Below are positions 21,152-31,795 of a DNA stretch of 64,000 bases, piece by piece. The stretch's first letter is position 1. Each line of letters starts with the position of its first letter. Position numbers and translations under genes: made by a program. Source of the stretch: Brienomyrus brachyistius (Eukaryota; Chordata; Actinopteri; Osteoglossiformes; Mormyridae); contig NW_026042464.1 in NCBI RefSeq assembly GCF_023856365.1, forward strand, positions 124,001 to 188,000. The letters are read 5' to 3'. Under the pieces are notes generated by a model that was given only the letters and a program-made list of their open reading frames with translations, did no database searches and was not told the DNA's origin.

Positions 21152-21733
21152 TACAGGACTGTGTAAAAGTCTTGAGCTGTCAAAGAGGATGATGTTCAAA
21201 TGATCTTCATGTTGGTGTAGAACTATAAAATGATGTCTGTCAGAACATGGCAGCTCTGTCATTTCACAGCCTCTCCGACAGTCACCACAGTATCTGCAGT
21301 CCCACCCCATGCATACAGCTATTTTTTGACTTGACCACTATCACACCTCTTATGGCTAATTAGTACCTCTTTGACTTTTGTTAACTTATTAAATTAATGA
21401 GTAAAATGAGCTGGTGGTGAAGTTTACATAATACTGTACGTGGAACGGCTGAGGTGCCCCTGAGGAGATGTTTGGGAACTGAAGAGGTGTTTATCTCACC
21501 ACCCAAAAAGGCATCAGTAGCGTTTTGGAGAACAGAAGAAATACTTGTGAGTTTAAATTGTGTTTCTTTTAATTTCCATCCATCCATTTTCCAAACCGCT
21601 TATCCTACTGAGTTTAATTTGCATATATTCTAATGTTAAATAGTCCTTTTTCTGATCAATTATGTAATTACTACTCGGACGAACAGCATTAAACATTTTC
21701 TTTGGCGGCCCAAGACTTTTGCTCAGTATTGTA
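21152..21733. mobile_element. Non-autonomous Tc1/mariner-like element
   Basis: The left end TACAGGACTGTGTAAAAGTC is mirrored by the right end, which read in reverse complement begins TACAATACTGAGCAAAAGTC. Both carry the CTGTGCAAAAGTCTT-type terminus of fish mariner-like elements and begin at TA. The interior of about 540 bp has no transposase and holds a reversed (CCAT)n SINE tail near 21,577-21,612. Confidence 0.7.
21577..21612 (-). repeat. SINE 3' tail fragment (reverse)
   Basis: CCATCCATCCATTTTCCAAA followed by CCGCTTATCC is the reverse complement of the shared tail of the tRNA-headed repeat (GGATAAGCGGTTTGGAAAAT). Confidence 0.7.
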
Positions 21734-22490
21734 GGTAAGAGTCTTTAGAAAAAGGACAGGAGGTACTGTGAGCTTTGAAGGACACGTTACCAGCTGTATC
21801 TGTGCAACGCGCTACAGCAAAAGATTGAAAGGGTCTGCTGAGCAGAGCGAGGAATCGAGGCAGCGGTGAATGAAACTGACGAGAGGCAGACTGACACAAG
21901 TGTTTCCTTATATTATTCCATAAAGGAACTGCACAACAAACAACAATAACATGATGACCATGAATGACAAGTTACACTAAGGATGGTAAGGCACACACAC
22001 GGCGAGTAATTACACAATGGCTAAGAGATCCGAGGATCAGGCAAGAACCGAGGACAGCCACAGTTAAAGGCACAGGTGACAACCCAATACACAGCACAAA
22101 CTACAAACAGGGGCTATATACAAGACATACACAGGGCTATACACACGCGCTCACTGGGACATGCAGATGCTGCCGGCACTACAGTATGATAGCGTATTGG
22201 AATTATACACAGTTCAGTACAGTATCGTAATTTGAAAAGCATTTGAAACAGCTGTACTGTACATTGTCAAAAAAATCTGTAAATAGCGACACTGTCTATT
22301 GTATTACCTTATATCCATGTAATACATATACAAATGTCAGATGTTAATCTGCCTGAGACATGAAGAAAAAGGGAAAAAATCGGTTATAATGGTCATCGGC
22401 TTATAGCGATCAATTTCACCCAGACAGATGTGATCACTGTATATAGATTCCACTGTATTACCAGCTATAAAGGCAAGAGGCATAGCGGAA
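21734..22490. other. Unassigned repetitive-looking DNA
   Basis: No gene, RNA or named repeat was recognised. Short open frames here are unsupported. Confidence 0.3.
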
Positions 22491-22494
22491 ACTC

Positions 22495-22715
22495 GCTGAC
22501 TTCACTTGAGTGAGATGCCTGAATGGCTGTCATGCTCTCCTTAGCATGTATTATTCAGCTCCATTCATGTAAGTTTTGCAGAAGGCTTACTGAGCTTCCA
22601 TTTTGAGCAAACTGTGCCAGTCATAAGCACAAGTCTGCCTGTTGCTCCAGTGGCCTAATGGAAGAGGCACTGGTCTTCTGAGCCAGGGACAGAGCTGGAC
22701 TGGGCACCTGGGATA
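22495..22715 (+). repeat. Dispersed repeat (copy also at 39,945)
   Basis: Shares AGGCATAGCGGAAACTC, TCCATTCATGT, GAGCTTCCATT and GTCATAAGC with 39,945-40,230 in the same order. The part that follows in the other copy (AAGTCCCATCTGGGGTGA) is matched at about 24,820-24,840, beyond a CR1 LINE, so that LINE may have split this copy. Confidence 0.6.
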
Positions 22716-24655
22716 CATAGGAAATTTACAGACGAGAGGAGGCCATTCGGCCTATCAAGCTCGTCTGGGCAGAACTTACCTAATAGCTCAGAGTTGTTAA
22801 AATCTTATCTACTGTAGCTCTGATTTAAAGAAACCCAGGGTTTTACCTTGGGCTACACTAGCAGGAAGACTATTCCATACTCCAACTACACGCTGTGTAA
22901 AGAAGTGCTTTCACAAATACATTTTAAAATGTCCTGCCGCTAATTTCCCCCTATGGCCACAAGTTCTAATATATAAACTAATATTGAAATAGCCATTTGG
23001 CTGAACAGCATCCAGACCTGTTAGAATCCTATATACCTGAATCATGTCCCCCATTAGTCTTCTTTCCTAGAGGTTGAACAGATTCAGTTCAGCTAACCTC
23101 TCCTCATAAGACATTCCTCTAAGACCAGGAATCATTCTTGTAGCCCTACGTTGCACCCTTTCCAAGGCAGCAATGTCCTTTTTAAGGTATGGTGACCAAA
23201 CCTGCACACAATATTCTAGGTGGGGTCTTACCAAGGAATTGTACAGTATAATTGTAGCATCACCTCCCTTAACTTAAACTACACACACCTAGAGATGTAA
23301 CCTAACATCCTATTGGCCTTTTTAATTGCTTCCCCAAACTGACGAGAGTAGAACATGAAAGCATCAACATACGCACCGAGGTCATTCTCACAATCAGCTA
23401 ACTTTATTTCAGTGGAACCCATAAAATATCTGTACTTTATATTTCTGCTCCTTTCATGGATAACCTTACATTTATCTACTTTAAATTTCATCTGCCAGGT
23501 ATCAGCCCAGTTGCTAATTAAATCCTATTGTAGCCTCTCCGCTGCTAGATCAGTATCTGCTACATCACGTACCTTGGTGTCATCAGCAAATTTAACCATT
23601 TTACTGTATGTATTGACGTCACTATCATTGGCGCAAATTAGGAACAATAGTGGTCCTAAAATTGAACCCTATGGTATCCCACAATGAACGCAGGCCCACT
23701 GTGACATTGTGCCTCTAATAACTACCCACTGCTTCCTGTCTGTAAACCAGTTTTTGATCCAGGCTGATACAGTTTGTAAAAACCCTGTAGCTTTGACCTT
23801 AAGGACTTCTGGAAATCTAATAATTCAATGAATCTACATGGTGGTGAGTTATTTGTGTTCTCTACTGTGAACACCCATGTACAATAATCATTAAATTCAT
23901 TTACTATATTAATTTCATTTTCAATTATAAAGCCCTTACTATCCTGTAGATTAGTGATTTCAGCTTTTAGAGCTTTTTTGGAGATAAAACATTGGAAGAA
24001 ACTTTTAATGTCATACTTGTCATTCATTTTTTAACTCAACCTGTAGACTCCTGCCTTATTTTGAAATCATTAGTTATCTTCCATTTGTGGAAGAGAGCCC
24101 TTCTCCCCCGGACTTTATTCTTAATTTCCTTAGTAAACCACCTTGGTTGTAGTTTCCTAGATTTAGTTCTGCTGGTAACAGGTATGAAGTCCTCTTGTCC
24201 TTTTAAAAAATTCCCATGCCTCTTCAACCGTTTTGCTATTTAACTTGTTCACAGTTTCTAGTTTCAGTCTCATACCATTAAAGTTTGCCTTCCTCACAAT
24301 ATATTTTTTTCTTTTGGATTTTACTCTTCTGACACGAAAATTAGCCTGAAATTTAACCATGTTATGATCACTACTGTCCAGTGGTTCTAAAACCTCTAAT
24401 TTTTCAATCCTATCCTGGTTATTAGAAAAAAGAAGATCAAGAATGGCTTCTCCCCTGGTAGGGGTATTAAACTGAGTAAAAAAACAATCCTGTACCACTT
24501 CCACCATCTCCAGTTCATTTACAGAAGAGCTAGAGACTGTGTCCCACTGTATCCCTGGTAAATTAAAATCACCCATAACCACCACATCATTTTTATTACT
24601 CATAATCCTGATGTCGTCATACAACATTCTGCTTTCCTCTGCAGCTACATTAGGT
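22716..24655 (-). mobile_element. CR1-like LINE, degenerate, minus strand
   Basis: Read on the minus strand, the 5' part (24,627-24,163) encodes the end of an AP-type endonuclease: VVVMGDFNLPGIQWD, ILDLLFSN, and LDSSDHNMVKF with the conserved SDH. A linker follows (LQPRWFTKEIKNKVRGR), then fragments of RT linker (24,027-23,722) and the RT C-terminus (FKVDKCKVIHERS, GYISRCV at 23,491-23,279). The 3' tail carries GAATGGCCTCCTCTCGTCTG at about 22,735. Much of the RT core is degraded by stops. A 5'-truncated relative lies at 41,265. Confidence 0.75.
24163..24627 (-). pseudogene. CR1-like LINE endonuclease fragment
   Basis: About 154 codons of the endonuclease C-terminal half, with GDFNLPGIQWD (catalytic Asp/Asn) and SSDHNMV (catalytic Asp/His), then the start of the linker. 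It would nick target DNA to prime reverse transcription. The N-terminal catalytic part is missing. Confidence 0.7.
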
Positions 24656-24659
24656 GTCT

Positions 24660-25075
24660 ATAACAAACACTGACAATTAGGCCATTTGAGTTTTTAGCAT
24701 TTATTTTAGCATCTGTCATTTCCGTACTGGGCATCTTCCCAGGGCTACGGGGACCTTCAGAATTCATTATGCCCCCCCCCCCCCATTATGTACTGGGGAT
24801 CCCAAAGTGGAGGGGTGGGTTTGGGTCCCATCTAGGATGACTCCTTCTCTTTATCATATTGATTGTTGCGATGAACCAAGGCAGTAGAAAGTGTAACAGG
24901 AAGCTTCATCACCATACCAGGTCTGAGGCTTAGAACGGCCATGTCCTCTGCTGGGTCTCACTTTGTCTATGGCCAACAGCTTTTACCTGCTTGTCATGGT
25001 TAAATCAGGCATCGCTTGAGGAAGGCTCATGCTGCACCTCACAGGGGCTTTATAACCTAGGGGTCTCTGAAAAGA
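24660..25075. other. No gene seen; C-run and repeat remnant
   Basis: Contains a C-run at about 24,770-24,784 and the possible continuation of the repeat begun at 22,495. Nothing else was recognised. Confidence 0.3.
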
Positions 25076-25150
25076 AGCACTAAGTACCATTATGTGTGTC
25101 CAGAGCCCCTTTGCTGTTTAAAGTGGACACACTAAGAAAACACTCACCCA
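25076..25150 (+). repeat. Direct repeat flanking the tRNA-iMet (partner 25,475-25,550)
   Basis: AAGCACTAAGTAC, then CCTTTGCTGTTTAAAGT, then ACACACTAAGAAAACACTCA recurs with changes at 25,475-25,550 (AAGCACCAAGTAC, CCTTTGCTATTTAAAGT, ACACTGAGGAAAGACTCA). The tRNA lies between the two copies. Confidence 0.7.
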
Positions 25151-25163
25151 GCCCCGACTGTGC

Positions 25164-25235
25164 AGCAGAGTGGCGCAGAGGAAGTGTGCTGGGCCCATAA
25201 CCCAGAGGTCGATGGATTGAAACCATTCTCTGCTA
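25164..25235 (+). tRNA. tRNA-iMet (CAT), slightly diverged
   Basis: 72 nt with the initiator-tRNA layout. The acceptor stem AGCAGAG pairs with CTCTGCT, the anticodon stem is CTGGG/CCCAG around GCCCATAAC (anticodon CAT), and the T-stem GATGG pairs with CCATT. Relative to the vertebrate initiator tRNA as I know it, about four positions differ. Two of them turn a pair into G-U (D-stem and T-stem) and none breaks a stem. A T-run (CTTTTCTT) for Pol III termination follows within 15 bases. It may be a working gene or a young pseudogene. Confidence 0.8.
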
Positions 25236-25550
25236 TGTTGTCTCTCTTTTCTTATGCCAAGTTTAAGTGCTTCACAGCAAATTGCTGATCTTTCCTTCAT
25301 TAAGGCTCTTATCCCCAGTGTTCAGAGGTTTTCAAAGGGAGGTGTTTTGCCCCCCTTTCCTCAGCTCTTCTTTGAAATTCTGCTTCTAAGGTCAGCATCC
25401 CAGACACCTTTTCACTGATGCTGATGACACTGATAGAGATGGTGAAACATGGCACCAAGATAGAAGAATGAGTGAAGCACCAAGTACTCTAAAGTGTGTT
25501 ATGATACCCTTTGCTATTTAAAGTAGAAACACTGAGGAAAGACTCAGCTG

Positions 25551-26115
25551 GTCATTGTTCTACTACCTGCAAGCCGATCATTAGTGCATCTCCAGCCAAC
25601 CGCCTCTGCTGTTTTACAAAATTCACAGCTAATCAGCTCAAAAATTTGTCAGACTTTTTCATTTTCTGTTGGCATTTATACCCCTGACCGCTAGATGGCA
25701 GTGATGTAATCTATCTTCAGCCATCTGACTCATCCACTCCAACGTAAACAGAGTCAAAAACCAAAATGGCAATGCATGCAGGCACAGCGGCCTGGAGCTT
25801 TTCAATGCTACGCTTTTGTTGTGTAATATCTGACAATGTGCTACTGGTTTCTTTGCTTCTAGCACCAGAATTTTTTCTTTATTTTTATTCTTTTTTATTT
25901 TTGGTCTATGTATCTTTAGCTTTTATATGTATTTTATCTGTATTTATACTCTGTAAGTGTTAGTCTGTAGTTTTATGCTTACTATGGCGTCTACAGGCTT
26001 GCTCCAAATTACATCTCATTGTATTTTCACAGTGACAATAAAAGCATCTCACCTTATCCAAGGTTGGAGGTTGGATAAGGGCGCACCGCTAAAGTTTAGC
26101 TTTAGCAAATCTAGC
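25551..26115. other. No gene seen
   Basis: AT-rich DNA with short unsupported frames. AATAAAAGCATCTCACC near 26,037 looks like the tail of an old retroelement. Confidence 0.3.
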
Positions 26116-26346
26116 TGTTGTGTTCACTGACTTATTACAACCTTAGAACACTAGGTGGCAGTGTCGAAAGGCAGACACTGTAGAGACGAGAAAGGAAGAA
26201 GTGTGATGAGTAGAGTGAGACGAATACGAACATCCGTACTGCTGTGCTACCTTGATGTTTTTGATGTAATGCTTGTTAAGTAAATAGCATTTCGTTTAAC
26301 AGCATTTGTATATTCTCTGGCCTGGTTATTCGAGTGCTACACTACA
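26116..26346 (+). repeat. 5' LTR of the Ty3/gypsy element
   Basis: 231 bp starting TGTTGTG and ending CACTACA (TG...CA). It is followed after four bases by TGGCGACGAG at 26,351, which looks like a primer-binding site complementary to a tRNA 3' end. No second LTR is found because the element is broken on the right. Confidence 0.7.
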
Positions 26347-29300
26347 TTTCTGGCGACGAGTTTTGTGTTTTCACCTCTTCTTTTTTTTGCTGACTCACCA
26401 TGGCTGGAAACGTGCCTGCACCTCCGATGTTTTTGCCGTGCCCGGGAGAGCCCCCGATACCTTTCGACATGTGGATGCGGATTTTCAAGAACTACCTACT
26501 GGTAATTAATGCAACGGGAAATGCTTGGCCTGAAGCGCGCAGGAGAGCTACGCTACTCCACTGTCTCGGAGCCGAGGGACAACGGACTTTCTACTCGCTA
26601 CCAGATACAGGTGACTCCTTTGACTCTGCTGTCACTGCTTTAGAGAAACATTATACACCTAAAGTAAACGTTGTTGTGGAACGACATACCCTCAGACAGC
26701 GAAAACAAGCACCTCACGAGACTATTATACAGTATGCGGCCGTATTGCGTGATCTCGCTTCAAAATGTGGATTTGATGATAAAACCGATGAGATGATCCG
26801 TGATCAGCTGATTGAACATGTGAATAACTCAAACATAAGAGAGAGGCTCCTGCTCGAATCGGATCTGACACTGGACAAAACCTTAACACTCGCATCACAA
26901 GTAGAATCTGCTGTTCAACAAGCAAAAACAATAGCAGGAAAGGACAGTGTCTCAGTGCAAGCTGTACAACCTCGTTCACAATTCACTAAAAAGAAATACA
27001 CACAGCACATTCATCCTAATAAGCCATTCAATGCCTCCACTACATCTTCCCGCAGCTGTTTCAGGTGTGGTTCTAACACACATCTGGCTAATTCTTCTCA
27101 GTGTCCTGCAGCCAAAGCAACTTGCAAGTCTTGCCATAAAGTTGGACATTTTTCTCGTGTTTGTCGCTCATCCAAGACAAGTGATGTACGTGAGATTCAG
27201 CTACCTAAACTGACTGTGCTATACTTAAACAACACTTGCCATGCACCACATACACTTACATGCAAAATCAATATCAGTACTCCTGCTTCTCTTACCAAAG
27301 AGCATGAAATGGTTGTTGACACAGGATCAGGAGTATCTATTTTGCCACACCACATCTATGTTCAGTATTTCAATGACACACCACTACTTCCACCTGTTAG
27401 TCAGCTAGTGACTTACACAAGGAAGAGAATTCCTGTGCTTGGTTGCCTACAAGTCAAAGTGAGTAGAGGAGTTCTCACTGCCCCAGTTACATTTTACGTG
27501 GTGAAGAAGGGCACTTCTCTTTTAGGAAGAGATCTCATGAAAGCCTTAAGCATCTGCATTGAAGGTAACACTACCCTCCCTCCCGTGTTTACCACAAACT
27601 CTGCATCTGCTCCCTGTATCCCTACTGCTAGTGCTGTTAGCTGTGTGACTGTTTCAACCGCTTCCTGCATCCCTACTACTCCAGACATTGGTTGTGCACA
27701 AAACTTTGTGCATAAGGTGAAAATTGACCCCACTGTTAAACCAGTACGCCAGAAATTACGACGCCTGCCTTTTGCTGTAAGAGCTTCTGTCTCAGCTGAA
27801 CTTGACCGCTTGCTGAAAGCTGGTGTGATTGAGAAAATTGATGCATCACCTTGGGTTTCGCCTATTGTAGTTACAGGACGGAAAACTGGTGGAATACGAA
27901 TGTGCACAGATCTCCGTGAACCAAACAAGGCTGTGGTCACAGATTGCTACCCTCTACCTCATGTGGATGAACTGCTTGCAAATTTACAAGGTGCAAAGCT
28001 GTTTTCTACAATCGATCTGGCTAATGCATACTACCAGTTGCCTCTTCATGAAGATAGCAGAGACCTTACAGCATTCATCACACATGATGGTCTGTTCCGA
28101 TTCTGCAGAATTCCTTATGGCCTCACATCAGCCCCCTCAGCCTTCCAGAAAATGATGGCTGACATTCTCAACGGTCTTCCAGGTGTTCAAAATTATTTGG
28201 ATGACCTTATTGTCTATGGCAACTCCCCTGTTGAGCATGACCAGAACCTCAACGCTGTCCTCCAAAAGCTGAAGGAGGCTGGATTGGTTCTCAATGAGAA
28301 CAAATGTCACTTCAGGAAAACCTCCCTACGCTTCCTAGGTCATGTCATTACTGTAGATGGCATTCTTCCTGACCAAGAACACATTAATGCTGTCCTGAAA
28401 GCCCCTCCTCCATCTGACGCTGTTGCCCTGAGATCGTTTCTGGGCCTAGTGTCCTGGTATTCAAAGTTTCTGCCTAACTTTGCGACGGTTGTGGCTCCTA
28501 TGCGTGCCTGTGTCAGTGAAAAAGACACATTTACATGGTCTCCTGCAGCACAAAGCAGCTTTGAGGAAGTTAAGCAACTTCTTGTGGACAGTCCTGCGCT
28601 TGCTCTTTTTAACCCTTCTCTACGACCGGTAATTTCCACAGATGCAAGTGACTATGGACTTGGAGCTGTCTTTGCACAAGTACAACCTGATGGCACAGAG
28701 AAGCCTGTGGCTTTCGCTTCCCGCACACTGACTGAAACGGAGAGGAAATACTCGACTGTTGAAAAAGAAGCACTTGCTTGTGTGTGGGCTACAGAAAAAT
28801 GGAGAACATACCTGTGGGGACGTCGTTTTACTCTCCGCACAGATCACCAGGCATTGACAACACTGCTCAGCACAAAGGGAATCGGTCGGGCTGGTATGCG
28901 GGTTGCCCGCTGGTCTGCACGCCTGCTATGTTTTGACTATGATGTTGTCTATCGACCAGGCTCCCAGAACTATACGGCTGATTGTCTCTCGCGCCTTCCC
29001 CTGCCTGCGCCTCCTGACTCTATTTCAGATTCAGAACCCGAGATGGTGGCACATATTTCTGCTGTCCTAAGCTCCCTTCCAGTGGCTGACTTCAACTCTG
29101 CTTGTTCTTCTTGTCCTGAACTGTCAGCCCTGCGCTCACAACTTGAAAGTGGTTGGCCTCCATCGGTTAAATCAGTAAGTGGTGTACTAGCCCTATACTA
29201 TAAGATCAGAGATGAGCTCTCCGTCAAGGATAACTACATCCTCAGAGGCTCAAGACTCATCGTGCCACTCTCCTTACGACACGCACTGATCATGCTTGCA

Positions 29301-29523
29301 CATGAGAGTCATCAAGGAATCGTCCGCACAAAGCAACGTCTGCGCGACCTCTACTGGTGGCCAAAGATGGACTCACAAGTTCAGTCTTGCATTGCTTCAT
29401 GTATACTCTGCCAGGTTAATGATAAAACAGCTTCTATTCACCCTGCTCCTTTGCAACCAGTCCCGCTGCCTGATGGACCATGGAAGAAACTTGGCCTTGA
29501 TATTGTTGGACCCTTTAACACTG
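26116..29523 (+). mobile_element. Ty3/gypsy LTR retrotransposon, 3' truncated
   Basis: LTR, primer-binding site, one long gag-pol ORF in the order protease, RT, RNase H, integrase. The element is cut inside integrase at about 29,523, where sequence jumps to an unrelated LTR in reverse orientation, and the 3' LTR is absent. Confidence 0.9.
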
Positions 29524-29537
29524 CAGTTTCTGCTTGA
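26400..29537 (+). CDS. Gypsy Gag-Pol polyprotein, truncated in integrase
   Basis: 1,045 codons from an ATG in good context (ACCATGG). Gag is followed by two zinc knuckles at about 220-256 (CFRCGSNTHLANSSQC, CKSCHKVGHFSRVC). The aspartic protease has VVDTGSGVSIL near 304. RT has FRFCRIPYGLTSAPSAFQ and YLDDLIVYG near 600. RNase H has STDASDYGLGAVFAQ near 745 and a TDHQAL block. The integrase zinc domain has HESHQG...CILCQ near 968-1005. It stops just after GLDIVGPFN, before the DDE core, because foreign sequence begins at about codon 1,041. Gag and Pol are in one frame without a shift. The open frame suggests a recent copy, but it lacks the integrase core and 3' LTR. Confidence 0.92.
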   Translation: MAGNVPAPPMFLPCPGEPPIPFDMWMRIFKNYLLVINATGNAWPEARRRATLLHCLGAEGQRTFYSLPDTGDSFDSAVTALEKHYTPKVNVVVERHTLRQRKQAPHETIIQYAAVLRDLASKCGFDDKTDEMIRDQLIEHVNNSNIRERLLLESDLTLDKTLTLASQVESAVQQAKTIAGKDSVSVQAVQPRSQFTKKKYTQHIHPNKPFNASTTSSRSCFRCGSNTHLANSSQCPAAKATCKSCHKVGHFSRVCRSSKTSDVREIQLPKLTVLYLNNTCHAPHTLTCKINISTPASLTKEHEMVVDTGSGVSILPHHIYVQYFNDTPLLPPVSQLVTYTRKRIPVLGCLQVKVSRGVLTAPVTFYVVKKGTSLLGRDLMKALSICIEGNTTLPPVFTTNSASAPCIPTASAVSCVTVSTASCIPTTPDIGCAQNFVHKVKIDPTVKPVRQKLRRLPFAVRASVSAELDRLLKAGVIEKIDASPWVSPIVVTGRKTGGIRMCTDLREPNKAVVTDCYPLPHVDELLANLQGAKLFSTIDLANAYYQLPLHEDSRDLTAFITHDGLFRFCRIPYGLTSAPSAFQKMMADILNGLPGVQNYLDDLIVYGNSPVEHDQNLNAVLQKLKEAGLVLNENKCHFRKTSLRFLGHVITVDGILPDQEHINAVLKAPPPSDAVALRSFLGLVSWYSKFLPNFATVVAPMRACVSEKDTFTWSPAAQSSFEEVKQLLVDSPALALFNPSLRPVISTDASDYGLGAVFAQVQPDGTEKPVAFASRTLTETERKYSTVEKEALACVWATEKWRTYLWGRRFTLRTDHQALTTLLSTKGIGRAGMRVARWSARLLCFDYDVVYRPGSQNYTADCLSRLPLPAPPDSISDSEPEMVAHISAVLSSLPVADFNSACSSCPELSALRSQLESGWPPSVKSVSGVLALYYKIRDELSVKDNYILRGSRLIVPLSLRHALIMLAHESHQGIVRTKQRLRDLYWWPKMDSQVQSCIASCILCQVNDKTASIHPAPLQPVPLPDGPWKKLGLDIVGPFNTAVSA

Positions 29538-29765
29538 AAACAGGCGGTATTCAGGGCTAACGGGGGTTTATTTGGGACGACAGGACCAGGAAACATTCAC
29601 CCACGCCGAATCCACAATGACAGACAAAGGGAACAGGTCAGACCAGGACTTAAATACAACGAGACTAAGCAAAGAAATCAGACAACGCTGGAAACGATCA
29701 GGGAAGCACACGTGGGAATTCAGGGGGCGTGGCACACATGAGGAGCCGACGAGCAGGGCATGACA
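29524..29765 (-). repeat. LTR fragment, reverse orientation (TGTCATG family)
   Basis: Read on the minus strand it begins TGTCATGCCCTGCTCGTC and follows the same path as the solo LTRs at 42,326 and 54,260 (TGTGCCACGCCCCCTGA, GTCTGTCATTG and similar). Its far end abuts the gypsy integrase and lacks the ...TGACA terminus, so it is truncated there. Confidence 0.75.
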
Positions 29766-29789
29766 CATACATACATACAAACGCACACC

Positions 29790-30005
29790 CACTGCCACCC
29801 CAGTCTTGTCTCTTAACGCACACGCGTAGGCCTTTTTGGAAAAAACATCAATCACCGCAAGCAGATACTTTAACCCATCATTGTACGTCGCCAGCCCTTG
29901 CATGTCGCATAAATCGGCCTGCCACTGACACATGGTTGTCAGTACAAACACTCTGTTCCTGGGGAAATTCTTTTTAACCGGTTTATGTGAATTTGTACAT
30001 TTGTA
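29790..30005 (-). pseudogene. Maverick integrase fragment (element 3)
   Basis: About 62 residues that align without gaps to residues 61-122 of the intact integrase at 63,176, with roughly 52 identities by my count. It includes the first catalytic Asp in WQADLCDM and the VIDVFSKKAYA block. Its upstream side is replaced by a tandem repeat and its downstream side by the reversed LTR. Elements 2 and 3 therefore belong to one family. Confidence 0.9.
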
Positions 30006-30185
30006 CATCTTACTTTGAAAAACTTTCATGTTACATTTTAAAACATTTGTACATCTTTCTTTGAAAAACTTTCATGTCACATTTTAAAACATTTGTACAT
30101 CTTACTTTTAAAAACTTTCATGTTACATTTTAAAACATCTGTACATCTCACTTTGAAAAACTTTCATGTTACGTCTTACAAATAT
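29995..30185. repeat. 46-bp tandem array, about four units
   Basis: The unit includes TTTGTACATCTTACTTTGAA and ACTTTCATGTTACATTTTA. Starts are near 29,997, 30,043, 30,089 and 30,136, with few mismatches. It replaces the integrase N-terminal codons. Confidence 0.8.
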
Positions 30186-30869
30186 TTGTGTAACTAAAAA
30201 CTATGGTCAAGTTATATTACCATTCTTTAAAGTTTTTAATGTGTATTTGCAGCATGGTGCTAAATGCAGCTTACTGGTTGCCATTAAATGTAATTAAATA
30301 ATCATGTACACCTTCTTTAAAATAACAAGACTATATCCTAAATTCTTACACCCCTGCCTGATTCCACAGTTCCTACCCCACACTTATGTGTCCCCCATCC
30401 CACCCTTCCATGACTTGTGAGATAAGGAAAGCACACTTCTGCCTGCCTGGTCGGTCATTTCTAGCCACTATTTAGGTTCTTCCTCAAATCGTGTTGCCTA
30501 AATGACTTATATCCCACTCATATTAATTTAAAATTTCGCTATAACAAAACAATCCTTATACATTTTAATAAAAAACGTGAACTATATATGTTTGTTTTTT
30601 TGATTGAGCAAACTCTTTTGTGTTTTTGTGTGCGTGTCCAATACAACTGTAGTTTGTATCAACTTTTTTTTTTTTTAGTTTGACCTCCAGGGTGTGTGTG
30701 TTTGTCCGCATGCGCGTGAATAAACATTTACTGAAAAACGTATTTATTCAAATAACTAAGACTTTATTCTGTCAAAGTTTTTAAAAATGTGCTTAATAGT
30801 ACCTAACCGGGGGTGCTCCCCCAGAGACAGTTGCTAGTCCATTTATTCTTTTAAAGACTACTGATTCCA

Positions 30870-31315
30870 ATTTGGTGCCATATGCTTTTATCTTGTAGTC
30901 TCATTCTCTCAGAGTTTCTCTCAGACTCGCGCAGCACGGCTCTCAGCTCTCCGGCATCGCTCTCTCCGAGTCCTTTGCGGATTATCCAAAGCCGTGGGGA
31001 CCTTACCACAGTACCGCACCAGACACAGCGTACGCTCACGCTCCATCAGGTAACCCACCCCGCTCAGCCCCGGCGGCGGCGCCCGACAAAAACCCCGACA
31101 CTCGTAAGCACTCTCCTCAATATAAAATTATAATTTTTAAAATAAATAATAATGAATAATTAAATAAATTAAAATAATAATAAATAAATAAATCCCTCTC
31201 CCGTGACGTCACATCGTACCACCACAACCAAGCCCCGCCCACAAGTGAACTTTTGACCCGTGACCTTTGACCCAACCTGTCAATTTGATGGAAGCGGTAT
31301 CCTCTATCTCTCTCT
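30870..31315 (-). repeat. Terminal repeat of element 3
   Basis: Reverse complement shares long blocks with 59,709-60,420: GACAGGTTGGGTCAAAGGTC, GTTACCTGATGGAGCG, ACGGCTTTGGATAATCC, GGAGAGAGCGATGC and GAGTCTGAGAGAAACT. The two ends point outward in opposite directions. Confidence 0.85.
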
Positions 31316-31324
31316 AGGGACATT

Positions 31325-31795
31325 TTTCACACAGTCAACAATGACAAGATGCAAACAGCGTGGGCTGCAGTGAACATAAAATAGATGGAGATACAGCTGG
31401 TCAGCACGCTCTCTATGGTGCCTCCGTAGAAGGTGCTGAGGATGGGAGAGGAAAGCTCTCTTCATCCGGCGCAGGAAGTGCAAACGCTGCTGAGCCCGTT
31501 TAACCGGTGATGTTGTTTGGTGACCAGTCCAGACTGTCAGTTATCTGCACCCCCAGGAATCTGACGCTGCTGACCAACTCCACAGCACTGTTGAGTGCTG
31601 AATGATTGGGCTGTTTCCTCCTGAAGTCCATGATCATCTCCTTGGTCTTCTCCACATTCAGGATCAGGCTGTTGTCACTGCACCATCCCACCAGTCTCTT
31701 CATCTCCTCTCTACAGGGCAGGTCGTCACTGTTCCTAATGAGACCCACTAATCTACTTTGGATTAAGCCTTCACCTCTCACCCCCCCATCACAGA
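31325..31795 (-). pseudogene. Rex1/CR1-like LINE RT 3' fragment
   Basis: Minus-strand frames encode the RT thumb region KTKEMIMDFRRKQPNH and VRFLGVQITDSLDW, preceded by LVGWCSDNSLILNVE. It is related to, but distinct from, the LINE at 17,120. It abuts the Tx1 endonuclease fragment at about 31,796, so two truncated LINEs are joined. Confidence 0.7.

Larger units (their letters stand above)
29766..31315 (-). mobile_element. Maverick element 3, deleted remnant with one terminus
   Basis: Reads leftward. The terminal repeat ends at 31,315, where the plus strand reads ATCTCTCTCT (reverse complement AGAGAGAGAT, the same terminus as element 2 at 59,709). About 300 bp of subterminal sequence matches element 2 (31,190-31,305 with 59,720-59,830; 30,890-31,070 with 60,190-60,390). 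Inward there is AT-rich DNA, then a 46-bp tandem array, then a piece of integrase. All accessory, capsid and polymerase genes are gone. Confidence 0.85.
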
